Source of the DNA: a candidate division Zixibacteria bacterium RBG-1 | GTDB taxonomy: Bacteria > Zixibacteria > MSB-5A5 > DSPP01 > RBG-1 | NCBI GenBank assembly: GCA_000447245.1 | Contig: AUYT01000001.1 | Location: 1,854,001-1,918,000 of the forward strand | Direction of reading: 5' to 3' | Length of the DNA: 64,000 bases | Shown: piece after piece, positions 33,638-42,070 of the stretch | Layout of the letters: each line of letters starts with the position of its first letter | Numbering within the stretch: position 1 is the stretch's first letter | The notes under the pieces: generated by a model | Databases searched by the model: none | Seen by the model: the letters and a program-made list of their open reading frames with translations, nothing else | Told to the model about the DNA's origin: nothing | Program-made: the position numbers and the translations under genes

Positions 33638-33692
33638 GTAGCGGTCGGATTTATCCGACTCTATTTTCTTGTGCGATAAATCGCACCGCTAC
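33638..33692. repeat. Three-way-junction repeat, copy 1
   Basis: Outer stem GTAGCGGT/ACCGCTAC encloses two hairpins, GTCGGAT/ATCCGAC and GTGCGAT/ATCGCAC. A structurally similar element lies at 34923-34987 on the other side of the cystathionine lyase gene. Probably a REP-like intergenic element. Confidence 0.7.
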
Positions 33693-33720
33693 AGACAGCA
33701 GAAGTTTTAAGTGATGAAGA

Positions 33721-34863
33721 TTACACAACCGCTAAACCAGATTTCAAATCCTCAATCAGATCATCTACATTCTCAATCCCCACAGAAATTCTGACAAAAC
33801 TGTCTGAGATTCCCAGGGAGTCCCTGACGTTTTTAGGCAAAGAAGCATGCGTCATTATAGCCGGATGTTCTGCTAAAGATTCTACTCCTCCCAAAGATTC
33901 TGCCAGAGCAAAAAGTTTCAGCTTGCTTAAGAATCTTTTGGCCCCTGCTAAATTCGATTTTAAGACAAAGGAAATTATAGCCCCGAAACCATCCATCTGC
34001 TTGGCAGCCAATTTATGTTGAGGATGATTTTTAAGACCCGGGTAGAGTACTTTTTTCACTTTAGGATGTTTTTGCAAAAACAAAGCAATCTTTTTAGCAT
34101 TTTTCTCATGCTCTTTCATTCTGACTGACAGGGTTTTCAAACCCCTTAAAACCAAGAAGCAATCCATCGGACCCGGGACTCCACCAACAGCATTCTGACA
34201 AAATTTCATCCTTTCGTAATATTTTTTATTGGAAGTAACGATTGCTCCACCGATGACGTCACTATGCCCGCCCAAAAATTTGGTGGTGCTGTGAACTACA
34301 ATATCAATTCCCATTGTAAGTGGTTTTTGAAAATAAGGCGTGGCAAAAGTATTGTCCATAACTGAAATCAGCTTATGCTTGCGGGCAATTTTAGCCACAG
34401 CTTTTAAATCCACAATTTTCAGAAGTGGATTGGTGGGAGTCTCCAGCCAGACCATTCTGGTCTTTTTCGTAATCGCCTTTTCAAAAGTAGCCGGATTGGT
34501 TGGTTCCACATACACAAAATCCAAACCGTAATCCCGATAAACTTTTTCAAAAATCCGGTAAGTCCCTCCGTAGAGGTCATCACAGGAAACTACCTGGTCA
34601 CCAGTTTTCAGAAGATTTAAGACAGTGGAAATGGCTGCCATTCCAGAGGCGAAAGCCAGTCCGTATTTTCCTTCTTCTAAGGAAGCCAGACACTCTTCTA
34701 AAGCGGTTCGGGTAGGGTTGCCGGTGCGTGAATATTCGTATCCTTTATGGGTGCCGGGGGACTTCTGGACATAAGTTGAAGTTTGGAAAATAGGAACATT
34801 AATGGCTCCGGTGGCAGGCTCCGGAGCTTGGCCTACGTGTATGGCTTTGGTCTCAAATTTCAA
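33721..34863 (-). CDS. Cystathionine gamma-lyase / gamma-synthase (PLP)
   Basis: 380 residues of the Cys/Met-metabolism PLP enzyme family, full length. PLP lysine in STTKFLGGHSDVIGG (about residue 193), N-terminal TKAIHVGQ and YEYSRTGNPTR, C-terminal ESLGGVESLAEHPA. Sequence alone does not separate gamma-lyase from gamma-synthase. The neighbour upstream is a cystathionine beta-synthase, so the pair most simply performs reverse transsulfuration, homocysteine to cysteine. Confidence 0.9.
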   Translation of the reverse strand: MKFETKAIHVGQAPEPATGAINVPIFQTSTYVQKSPGTHKGYEYSRTGNPTRTALEECLASLEEGKYGLAFASGMAAISTVLNLLKTGDQVVSCDDLYGGTYRIFEKVYRDYGLDFVYVEPTNPATFEKAITKKTRMVWLETPTNPLLKIVDLKAVAKIARKHKLISVMDNTFATPYFQKPLTMGIDIVVHSTTKFLGGHSDVIGGAIVTSNKKYYERMKFCQNAVGGVPGPMDCFLVLRGLKTLSVRMKEHEKNAKKIALFLQKHPKVKKVLYPGLKNHPQHKLAAKQMDGFGAIISFVLKSNLAGAKRFLSKLKLFALAESLGGVESLAEHPAIMTHASLPKNVRDSLGISDSFVRISVGIENVDDLIEDLKSGLAVV

Positions 34864-34922
34864 GTTATTTTCCTTTCAGATCTTTAATGTCTAATTCTTT
34901 ACTAATTTTCAGACCATCTAAT

Positions 34923-34987
34923 CGCGTAGGGGTGGAGCTTGTCTCCACCCTAGACAAATGGGCGAAGATAAACTTCGCCCCTACGCG
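34923..34987. repeat. Three-way-junction repeat, copy 2
   Basis: Outer stem CGCGTAGGGG/CCCCTACGCG (10 bp) encloses GGTGGAG/CTCCACC and GGGCGAAG/CTTCGCCC hairpins. It lies between the lyase and beta-synthase genes. Confidence 0.75.
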
Positions 34988-35022
34988 AATTAATTCTTTC
35001 TCCACATCTTTGTCTCTTTCAA

Positions 35023-36408
35023 TTAACGTCCTTTAAATTTTTTGGCCAGAAAATCCACAATATCAATTTTTGTCACGATTCCCAGAAGTTTATCTTTCTC
35101 CATTACCAAAGCCGCATTGCTGTTGGCCGAAGAAAGCAGCTGGGAAACTTCAGTAATAGATGAATTAAGAGAAACTCTTATAAAGTCAGTTTCAATTAAA
35201 TTGGCAATGCTATCTTTGGGCTTACGTTTCCCGTCTAACATATATTTCAAGAGGTCGACTTCGGCAATTAAGCCCACCACTTTTTTACCCTCTAAAACTG
35301 GCAGCTGAGATATATCATATCTTTTCATCTTAGCAATAACCTGTTCTACTTTATCTTTCTTTTGAGCGGTGATCAATCTCTTTTGAATTTTGATTACCTC
35401 TTTAATCTTACCTATCTGGGTGGGAGCTTTCTCTTCTAATAAGAAGCTGTTATCCTTCATCCATTCGTCTGAATAAATTTTACTTAAATAGCGGCTACCG
35501 GAATCAGGCAGGATTACTACGATTATTTTATCCTTTCCAACTTTCTTGGCTAACTCTAACGCCGCATAGGCCGCGGAACCACTGGAACCACCTACAAAAA
35601 GCCCTTCCTGTCTGGTCAATTTGCGAGTCATTAAAAAAGATTGCTGGTCACTGACCTGGTATATCTCATCCACTACTGAAAAATCCATAGCTCCGGTCAG
35701 CATATCCTCTCCGATACCTTCCACCTTGTAAACGTGGGGTTGAGGCAATTTACCGGTTTTGAAGTACTGGTAAAAAACCGAACCGATGGGGTCGACTGCA
35801 ATTATTTTTACTTTGGGATTTTTTTCTTTCAAATACTTGGCGGCACCCGAAAGAGTCCCGCCGGTGCCAATCCCGGCTACCAAATAATCCAGTTCACCTT
35901 GGGTCTGTTCCCAGATTTCCGGACCAGTGGTGAGGTAATGTGCCTCGATATTTAAGGGATTATGGTATTGATTCAGATAAAAAGAATTGGGGGTTTCTCG
36001 AGCGATTCTTTTGGCGGTTTCATAATAGCTTAAAGGGGAATCGGCCGGAACGTTGGTGGGGGTGACAATTACTTTGGCCCCGAAGGCCTTGAGCAAATTT
36101 ATTTTCTCGGTGCTCATCTTATCCGGCATGGTGAAAATGGCTTTATATCCTTTTAATGCGGCTACCATAGCTACGGCTGCCCCGGTATTGCCGGAGGTGT
36201 TTTCAACGATGGTTCCTCCGGGTTTGAGCAGACCCTCTTTTTCGGCCTTTTCTATTATATAGAGAGCCATCCGGTCTTTGACAGAGCCGCTGGGATTTAA
36301 GAATTCGGCTTTGGCAAAGACCCGGGCGGAATTTTCCCCCACTACCTTGGTGAGTTTTATTAAGGGAGTGTTTCCGATTACTTTTAAGACATCCGGGTAA
36401 AATTTCAT
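35023..36408 (-). CDS. Cystathionine beta-synthase with C-terminal CBS pair
   Basis: 461 residues. PLP fold type II domain (about 1-325): lysine in NPSGSVKDRM, the substrate loop ENTSGNTGAAVA and phosphate loop GIGTGGTLSG. Two CBS domains follow (about 335-460), the usual site for S-adenosylmethionine or adenosyl-ligand control in homologues. It condenses serine or O-acetylserine with homocysteine. It is followed by the gamma-lyase gene across a structured 160-base spacer. Confidence 0.92.
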   Translation of the reverse strand: MKFYPDVLKVIGNTPLIKLTKVVGENSARVFAKAEFLNPSGSVKDRMALYIIEKAEKEGLLKPGGTIVENTSGNTGAAVAMVAALKGYKAIFTMPDKMSTEKINLLKAFGAKVIVTPTNVPADSPLSYYETAKRIARETPNSFYLNQYHNPLNIEAHYLTTGPEIWEQTQGELDYLVAGIGTGGTLSGAAKYLKEKNPKVKIIAVDPIGSVFYQYFKTGKLPQPHVYKVEGIGEDMLTGAMDFSVVDEIYQVSDQQSFLMTRKLTRQEGLFVGGSSGSAAYAALELAKKVGKDKIIVVILPDSGSRYLSKIYSDEWMKDNSFLLEEKAPTQIGKIKEVIKIQKRLITAQKKDKVEQVIAKMKRYDISQLPVLEGKKVVGLIAEVDLLKYMLDGKRKPKDSIANLIETDFIRVSLNSSITEVSQLLSSANSNAALVMEKDKLLGIVTKIDIVDFLAKKFKGR

Positions 36409-36536
36409 AATTATTCTTTCGGAATATTTTTTAAAAACTAAAAACTGACCCTATAAGATATAATAAGGTCAGCTGAATTTCAACTATATTCCGACTAAAA
36501 GCAGAAACTAAATTTGAGGCAAAAGCATGTTTTGTG

Positions 36537-37235
36537 TTACTTTGTTACGTCTATACTGTCTCCAAGAGTAATAGATACCACGACACTATCGCGGTAGATA
36601 GCAGAAGAGGCACTCAATATGAGTTTAGTCGGTTCATCTACTTTTGGATTCGGCTCGAATGAGACAAGTAAATTAATCGGAGCTTCCCCTAAATGCAAGG
36701 ACTGATATAGAGGCCACGATGGCGGAGGATGGGTATGTGACTTTGGTTTGGTCTGAGTTGTTTCTTGCTCCACCGCCTTGTTCTCTAGCGTTTTGTACCA
36801 ACTTGAAATCACAGGCCCCTCTGCTGTCCCTTTTCGAGGAGTGACTTTGGGCCTGGTGAATGTCCTTTCGACTTTACCTTCTTCGCCTTCTTTAATTGTT
36901 ACATTAACCCAATATTCACCCAGAACTTTCCAAATTTTCAGGTTATTGTCATAAGTCCCCGCGTTCGCTTGTACAAAGAATTTTCCTTCAGCCTGAAACA
37001 GCAGGTCTAATTCAAAGCGTTTCGTTTCATTGGCACTCATCTTTCCGTGCCAAATTTTATCCTGAAGCTTGATTGGTGTGGTCTTAGCTTCCTCTCCTTG
37101 AGGTACTTGCTCAACTTTTGATTCGCTTACTTTGTCTGCCTGCTCGGCAACCAAAAAGCCACTCCCCATGAGAAAAAATCCTGTTACGGCGACAATTGCA
37201 AATGTAAGAAGGGAACTAAATTTGGGGCTGGACAT
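36537..37235 (-). CDS. Exported protein of unknown function, last gene of the sigma-factor operon
   Basis: 232 residues. An N-terminal membrane or signal segment (about 10-30) precedes a charged, glutamate-rich linker and a beta-rich part (KIWHGKMSANETKRFELDLLF, about 58-78, in two parts), then a second block after a histidine/proline stretch (SHTHPPPSWP). It lies 56 bases after the pseudo-HtrA gene in the same orientation. It may be an envelope target or ligand of the stress pathway. No family recognised. Confidence 0.6.
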   Translation of the reverse strand: MSSPKFSSLLTFAIVAVTGFFLMGSGFLVAEQADKVSESKVEQVPQGEEAKTTPIKLQDKIWHGKMSANETKRFELDLLFQAEGKFFVQANAGTYDNNLKIWKVLGEYWVNVTIKEGEEGKVERTFTRPKVTPRKGTAEGPVISSWYKTLENKAVEQETTQTKPKSHTHPPPSWPLYQSLHLGEAPINLLVSFEPNPKVDEPTKLILSASSAIYRDSVVVSITLGDSIDVTK

Positions 37236-37291
37236 CCTTGCCGTCCTTCCGCAGCAAAAAAGTTAAGTAAAATTTAACGTTAAAAATATTA

Positions 37292-38308
37292 TTAAATGGA
37301 GCGGTTGGAACATCTTCTTAAACCGACCAAACGGGGAGTCAGCTCTACCGTCAATTCTTTTTCGAAAATTTCACCCTCCCGATTAATGGTAAATTTAATT
37401 TTTGTCCCCGGTTCAGCCATGGAAATCAGTTTTCTGACTTCGGAGGAGTGAGTTATTTTTTTGCCGTTCAGCCGAATAATTACGTCACCCGCATGAACGC
37501 CGGCCTTAAAAGCCGGGCTCATACCGATTACTTGAGAAACTTTCATTTGAAGTTCTTTTTTATTTTTTTCTCCCATTAAGTCAATATAAACTCCGATCCA
37601 ACCCCGAGCTATATATCCCTCTTTTTCAATAGCTTGCTGTACTTTTTGACAAGTGGAAATCGGCAAAATCAGAGCCAAATGCTCTTCCCCTTCGATTTTC
37701 CCTTCCACGATTCCAATCAGTTGACCGGAATTATTAAAGACCGGGGTTCCACCTGCATCAGAGCCCAAAATTGCATCCAAAGTTAAAAGTGCTTCGTCAT
37801 AAGGGTCATCTCCCCCGATCCAAGACCGTCCAATAGTTCCCCAGCTGACTTTTACTCCCTTAGAATAAAAAGTATTCCCCACTGCAATCCCCAAAGAGCC
37901 GATTTTAATCTCATCGTTATTAGCTAATTCTACTTTAGGCAAGCCGGAGGTTTTAAGTCTTATAAAACAGATATTGGTTTCATAATCACTGCAGACTAAA
38001 TCCAGCTGTTTGGTATCCAGCTCTTTTCCGTTCTGAAGCTTGATGGTTAGATTTTCCTCCGGGCCAACGCAGCTTTCGGTGGTTAAAATCATATTCTCGC
38101 TGATTACCACGCCGGAACCGATTTTTTTGGTTTTGCCGTTGGCATCCTGGACCATGATGGCTACTATGGAGGGAGAGACTTTATCTAAAACCTGTTCCAC
38201 CCCTTCTTCGAATTTCCCTAAGTAGTTTTCTTTACTGCAGCCGAACAGAAAAAAAGGGGTAATCACCCCTATCAAAATCCCCCTCCTAATTAATCTTGAG
38301 CTATCCAT
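37292..38308 (-). CDS. HtrA/DegP-like lipoprotein with all three catalytic residues replaced, plus PDZ domain
   Basis: About 338 residues. A signal peptide ends in lipobox LFGC (cysteine near 24). The trypsin-like fold aligns along its length with HtrA, but ILTNxHVV is ILTTESCVG (histidine lost, about 79), DxxTDIALL is DYETNICFI (aspartate to asparagine, about 112) and GNSGGP is GSDAGGTP (serine to alanine, about 185). A PDZ domain follows (about 245-325: SPAFKAGVHAGDVIIRLNG). It should bind peptides but not cleave. It comes 17 bases after the anti-sigma gene. A GTG one codon earlier is an alternative start. Confidence 0.82.
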   Translation of the reverse strand: MDSSRLIRRGILIGVITPFFLFGCSKENYLGKFEEGVEQVLDKVSPSIVAIMVQDANGKTKKIGSGVVISENMILTTESCVGPEENLTIKLQNGKELDTKQLDLVCSDYETNICFIRLKTSGLPKVELANNDEIKIGSLGIAVGNTFYSKGVKVSWGTIGRSWIGGDDPYDEALLTLDAILGSDAGGTPVFNNSGQLIGIVEGKIEGEEHLALILPISTCQKVQQAIEKEGYIARGWIGVYIDLMGEKNKKELQMKVSQVIGMSPAFKAGVHAGDVIIRLNGKKITHSSEVRKLISMAEPGTKIKFTINREGEIFEKELTVELTPRLVGLRRCSNRSI

Positions 38309-38325
38309 CACAATTTTTTACTATT

Positions 38326-38796
38326 TCACCTCTGGGTTAATTTATAAACCGTCATGGAACCCTGGACATCTGCGGCAATCAGATTGGATTTATGAACCAC
38401 CAGGTTGCTTTCAAATTTCACCTGGGATTTGCTACTCACGAGCGGATACAGACCCAAAAGCAAAATCAAAAGAGCCAAGGACACCGCATAAGCCGGCACC
38501 GGACCGAAAACCGGACGGGTCAAAGTCAAAAGGGATTCAGTCACCCGGTCCCAGACTTTTCCCCAGCTAGATTTTTTGCTGATGTGGCGGGAAAGTTTGT
38601 TCCAGTATTCATTCCAATAATTTTGAGGTTCTTGAAAGGCCAGGGTTTTGCTCACTAAATTTAAGGACTCCTGGTAGGCCTGAAACTCAAAATTGCAAGG
38701 ATTGCAAGCCCGGAGATGTGAGATGAATATCTCATTTTCCGAAGGTGTCAATTCCTTATAAAGATAAAACAAATTTTTAGCTTTTTTACAATTCAT
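38326..38796 (-). CDS. Anti-sigma factor with zinc-finger (ZAS) domain
   Basis: 156 residues. The N-terminal ZAS motif is present (MNCKKAKN... then HLRACNPC, the HxxxCxxC ligands near residue 27). One membrane segment (about 104-122) is followed by a short periplasmic tail. Such proteins hold their ECF sigma factor at the membrane until a signal arrives. It begins one base after the sigma gene stop and precedes the HtrA-like lipoprotein. Confidence 0.87.
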   Translation of the reverse strand: MNCKKAKNLFYLYKELTPSENEIFISHLRACNPCNFEFQAYQESLNLVSKTLAFQEPQNYWNEYWNKLSRHISKKSSWGKVWDRVTESLLTLTRPVFGPVPAYAVSLALLILLLGLYPLVSSKSQVKFESNLVVHKSNLIAADVQGSMTVYKLTQR

Positions 38797-38797
38797 G

Positions 38798-39436
38798 CTA
38801 TCCTCTCCTTTCCACCAATTGAGGAAAGTTTTTGGTTAACTCCTCTTTAAGTTTGGCCCGGGCCCGGTGCAGATACCATCTGACCGTGGCCTGCGGCATG
38901 GATAAAATTTGAGCTACCATTTTGATGTCCAGACCTTCCAGATCTCTCAAAATAAAGACCGACTTTTGTTTCTCGGAAAGTTTTTCTAAGGATTGATTGA
39001 TAGCCCATTTTATTAAGCCTCGTTTATATATTTCTTCTGCATCGGCCTGATCTTCTTTGGTGATATTTAAGGACTCGTCCAACGATTCATGTCTGTGCTT
39101 TTTATACTTTCGTAAAAAATCGATACTGGCATTAATGGTTATACGATAAAGCCAGGTGGAAAATTTCTTGCTGGTGTCGAAGCGGTCCAGATTTTGGTAA
39201 GTTTTGATGAACACCATCTGCGAGACATCTTTGGCATCTTCATAATCACCCACCATTCTAAAGGCTACACCCACCACCTGAGACCTGTATTTTTCCACCA
39301 ACTTTCTAAAGGCGCTCTCATCTCCGTCTCGGGCTTTTTTTATGGCTTCAATTACTTCTTCTTCCGAATCCCTGACTTCTTTCTTATCGGTCTCCGTCTC
39401 AGAGAGAGAAAGCTTTTTGTCCTCAGTTTGGGACAT
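38798..39436 (-). CDS. ECF sigma-70 factor
   Basis: 212 residues. Region 2 (about 45-115: FRKLVEKYRSQVVG, DAKDVSQMVFIKTYQNL, FSTWLYRITINASIDFLRK) and region 4 (about 145-200: LEKLSEKQKSVFILRDLEG, then SMPQATVRWYLHRARAKL). A charged 30-residue N-terminal extension precedes region 2. It heads an operon with its anti-sigma factor, the pseudo-HtrA lipoprotein and an exported protein, and probably responds to an envelope signal. Confidence 0.93.
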   Translation of the reverse strand: MSQTEDKKLSLSETETDKKEVRDSEEEVIEAIKKARDGDESAFRKLVEKYRSQVVGVAFRMVGDYEDAKDVSQMVFIKTYQNLDRFDTSKKFSTWLYRITINASIDFLRKYKKHRHESLDESLNITKEDQADAEEIYKRGLIKWAINQSLEKLSEKQKSVFILRDLEGLDIKMVAQILSMPQATVRWYLHRARAKLKEELTKNFPQLVERRG

Positions 39437-39724
39437 ATTGATTTTCTGTAGTTAAATACGTTATGGTTTAGGGGTTGTTTGCTTGCTCCAACTCGAGCTT
39501 TGCTGTCCTACTGCTTAGCCAATATAATCAAATTTTCCATTTTTCCAAAGAAAATTAAGTGCGGCATCTATTTATCTGCAGTATAACTTAGATGCTATAG
39601 GGTTAGATTGGTTTAATGAAATTATCTTCTTAAAGGTGAGTGAAAACCTGCCCAATACCTCTTTGGAGGGAGTGTATAAAACCCGGCAAATGTATGGGGT
39701 AGAACCTATACTCATTTAAAGAAT
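39437..39724. other. Upstream region of the sigma operon, no gene
   Basis: About 290 AT-rich bases. No reading frame or repeat could be supported. It must contain the sigma-operon promoter, but I cannot place it with confidence. Confidence 0.4.
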
Positions 39725-39754
39725 AAAAAAAGAGTGAAAATTGCTTCACTCTTT
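39725..39754 (-). terminator. Rho-independent terminator
   Basis: A 10-bp stem AAAGAGTGAA/TTCACTCTTT with a 6-base loop and a T-run on the - side. It follows the 106-residue gene at 39775 by 20 bases and supports that gene being expressed. Confidence 0.82.
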
Positions 39755-39774
39755 ATGCAAGCCAATTTAGAGGG

Positions 39775-40095
39775 CTATTTGATTAGAATATAATCTTTCT
39801 TGAGGATTTTATTGACCACTTTGACGAACTTATCGGAGCTTAAGGTTTGTAAGCCATAGATATGCCAGTAGGTTTTGGTCGGCTTTTTATAACCATTGTT
39901 ATGATTATTATTCTTGGTTTTTTTAAGCATTCTTTTCACCCAGTCCTTCCCTCTGTATAAGACCCTGTCTAGACTGTGGTAAAAGCAAGCTCTGTGCCCA
40001 ATATCTGTCTCTAAACCTAAACTATAGCTTCTTTTAATTAAGTTTTGTGTCATCATTGAATTACTGATATACTGCAGATTACTCTTAATTTCCAC
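39775..40095 (-). CDS. Basic protein of unknown function
   Basis: 106 residues from a GTG start; an ATG lies 13 codons later. Very basic (many K, R), with SYSLGLETDIGHRACFYHSL in the middle and a C-terminal VKVVNKILKKDYILIK. The terminator just downstream supports a real transcript. It might be a fragment of a homing-endonuclease or transposase-like protein, but no catalytic motif is seen. It is divergent from the sigma factor at 40295. Confidence 0.4.
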   Translation of the reverse strand: MEIKSNLQYISNSMMTQNLIKRSYSLGLETDIGHRACFYHSLDRVLYRGKDWVKRMLKKTKNNNHNNGYKKPTKTYWHIYGLQTLSSDKFVKVVNKILKKDYILIK

Positions 40096-40294
40096 CCTCT
40101 TTCTGTGGTAGTGAAATTGTGGGATTTCTCCCTTAATTTATGGCTTTGCACCCTAATATCTGGACTCATTTTTCACTCCTCTATTAAGCATAACAATTTT
40201 TTTGACCGGGTTGTTCCCCTAAAAAGAAATTGTTTTAATTTTATTTTATTTTATCTTAAGCACACCCTTTTGGTTACACCATGGCAGTAGCCAT

Positions 40295-40885
40295 ATGAAA
40301 GAAAATTTGCTGAAAGACGAAGACCAGATTTTAGTTAAGAAAGCTCTGGGGGGAGACCAGAAGGCCTACCATACCCTGGTAGCCCGTCATAAAAGAGCGG
40401 TTTTTCACATCATTTATAAGATTGTTTCCGACCAGGAGGAGGCCTCGGACTTAATGCAGGAAACATTTATGAAGGCCTTTGTCTCTTTGTCCACATACAA
40501 CCCCCAGTATCGCTTCAGCACCTGGCTGTATAAAATTGCGGCTAATTCAGCCATCGATTATTTGAGGAAGAAAAAAAGGGGAACGGTCTCTCTGAATGAA
40601 CCTATTAAAACCGAGGAGGACCAAATTGAAGTTGAAGTTCCAGACTGGTCCAAAAACCCGGAAGCCGAATGGGTGGCCAAACAAAAAGCTATGTCGATTG
40701 AGGAAGCCATTCAATCATTGCCTAAGCAATTCAGGGAAGTGATTATTTACCGGCACAAAGAGGATAAATCTTACGAGGAAATCTCGGAGATTTTGAAAAT
40801 TCCGGTGGGGACGGTCAAAGCCAGAATTTTCAGAGCCAGAGAGTTATTGAAAAAAAAGTTGAAAGATTTGAGAGAAGGTTTTTAG
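40295..40885 (+). CDS. ECF sigma-70 factor
   Basis: 196 residues: region 2 (EASDLMQETFMKAFVSL, FSTWLYKIAANSAIDYLRK) and region 4 (LPKQFREVIIYRHKEDKS, then LKIPVGTVKARIFRARELL), RpoE-like. No anti-sigma gene follows, so control is by another route or an unlinked partner. It is on the opposite strand from the first sigma operon, 860 bases away. Confidence 0.92.
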   Translation: MKENLLKDEDQILVKKALGGDQKAYHTLVARHKRAVFHIIYKIVSDQEEASDLMQETFMKAFVSLSTYNPQYRFSTWLYKIAANSAIDYLRKKKRGTVSLNEPIKTEEDQIEVEVPDWSKNPEAEWVAKQKAMSIEEAIQSLPKQFREVIIYRHKEDKSYEEISEILKIPVGTVKARIFRARELLKKKLKDLREGF

Positions 40886-40916
40886 ATGTAGCGTCGGATT
40901 TCATATCGAATATTTT

Positions 40917-40944
40917 CCCAGTGGCAGAAGCCACTGGGCTACCC
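40917..40944. repeat. 28-base hairpin repeat, copy 1
   Basis: CCCAGTGGC-AGAA-GCCACTGGG followed by CTACCC. Identical over 28 bases to 41546-41573. A REP-like intergenic element. Confidence 0.85.
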
Positions 40945-41029
40945 CATTTAGCTCATCTATTGTATTAAGCACTTTAAAATATACCATTTCTGCCGATACT
41001 TTTATTAAATCTTAAAAAGAGAGGCAGAT

Positions 41030-41170
41030 ATGTGGGGATTTCAGAAGAAAAAAGTTCCTAATTATGTCAGGATAAAGTCGGTTCAGGAGAATTACAAGTT
41101 TGTGAGAAGAGAAAAAAATAAAGAAGAAAAGCAAAAATCTAATTCAAGGCTAAGCAAGAGTAGCTCCTGA
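41030..41170 (+). CDS. Small basic protein, 46 residues
   Basis: An ATG at 41030 preceded by GAGAGG at a good distance opens a 46-codon frame beginning MWGFQKKKVPNYVRIK, rich in lysine and serine, ending at 41170. A clear terminator begins 20 bases later. Ribosome site plus terminator make a real small gene likely. No family recognised. It lies between two copies of the 28-base hairpin repeat. Confidence 0.6.
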   Translation: MWGFQKKKVPNYVRIKSVQENYKFVRREKNKEEKQKSNSRLSKSSS

Positions 41171-41190
41171 CGGAATTACATATTTATTTT

Positions 41191-41229
41191 ATCCAGAGCC
41201 CGGCTTGAACCGAACTCTGGATTTTTTTT
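41191..41229 (+). terminator. Rho-independent terminator
   Basis: Stem ATCCAGAG/CTCTGGAT with a 16-base loop that can pair further (CCCGG/ CCG part), followed by eight T residues on the + strand. It ends the 46-residue gene. Confidence 0.85.
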
Positions 41230-41545
41230 CTTTCTTATTTTTGCGCGTCTGAGCTAAGAACTAAAACTCAGCTGGTTTATCTTTAAGACCCTTCCGCCTT
41301 TGCAGAAGAGCAGGCGCCATACCACTGGGCACGCTTCCCACAATAAGCGGGAGACGATTTGGAGGGCGTTCCTGAAAGGTCGCTTTATGCCAGGGCAAAT
41401 CCGCCTGCGGCGGAACGAGTACTCCGAAGCATTTTTAAACCTTTGCAAAACCCAAGAAGCTTAATGCCATCCTACCAATAGCTCCGGCATCCGAAGACTA
41501 CAAAAGTTGTAGTGAAATGAGATTTGAATTTGAATGAATCAATGT
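41230..41545. other. Intergenic segment, no gene supported
   Basis: A 64-residue frame (41254-41448, -) looks repeat-derived and has no ribosome site. A GC-rich part around 41390-41420 contains CCGCCTGCGGCGG, a short hairpin. Otherwise nothing is recognised. Confidence 0.35.
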
Positions 41546-41573
41546 CCCAGTGGCAGAAGCCACTGGGCTACCC
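41546..41573. repeat. 28-base hairpin repeat, copy 2
   Basis: Same 28 bases and orientation as 40917-40944, between the small + gene and the end of the transporter operon. Confidence 0.85.
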
Positions 41574-41595
41574 GGATTACTCATTTGTTATTACA

Positions 41596-42063
41596 TTATA
41601 GAATTGCCACAAGACTAACAACAAGCCCCGCCAACCCCAACGCCACAGCAATTAAAGCAAGAAGGAAATTCAACCTATTGTCAATGAGTTCATAGCGCCC
41701 ATTATAATTATACACTATTAGCTGCATAATCAATTCTAAATGCATTAGACGGTAAAATAAAACATCTGTCCAGTGAGAAAATGCTAAGTCACTACCTGTT
41801 CCTGTTTCAAACTTATATTGAGGCTTTAGAAAAAAATTAGCAGTTTTTTCCTGCCAGTTCAAATAATCTCCTTGCAACTTTTTCAACGTTTCGCCTATTT
41901 TGACTAACTTCTTTTTAGTACCTATAAGAAATATCTTTGGAACTTTGAAGGTGTGAAGATTACTATTGATGGAATCCCAACGATCAATAAGAGAGTTTGA
42001 TTCGTTGATTAGACCATAATAGGTTGGATTTAGTTTTTCGTCCAAAGAAACGATAACCTGCAT
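41596..42063 (-). CDS. Protein with C-terminal membrane anchor, unknown, last gene of transporter operon
   Basis: 155 residues from the ATG at 42063, seven bases after the second RCK gene. A longer frame to 42123 would overlap that gene and is rejected. A helical soluble part (about 1-125) is followed by one strongly hydrophobic C-terminal segment (LNFLLALIAVALGLAGLVVSL). Tail-anchored layout. Its place in the coupled APC/USP/RCK operon suggests a regulatory or assembly role, which is inference. Confidence 0.6.
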   Translation of the reverse strand: MQVIVSLDEKLNPTYYGLINESNSLIDRWDSINSNLHTFKVPKIFLIGTKKKLVKIGETLKKLQGDYLNWQEKTANFFLKPQYKFETGTGSDLAFSHWTDVLFYRLMHLELIMQLIVYNYNGRYELIDNRLNFLLALIAVALGLAGLVVSLVAIL

Positions 42064-42070
42064 ATATCTC

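Noticed and set aside
41254-41448. 64-residue - frame
   Set aside because: No ribosome site or neighbour; repeat-like bases. Kept as non-coding.
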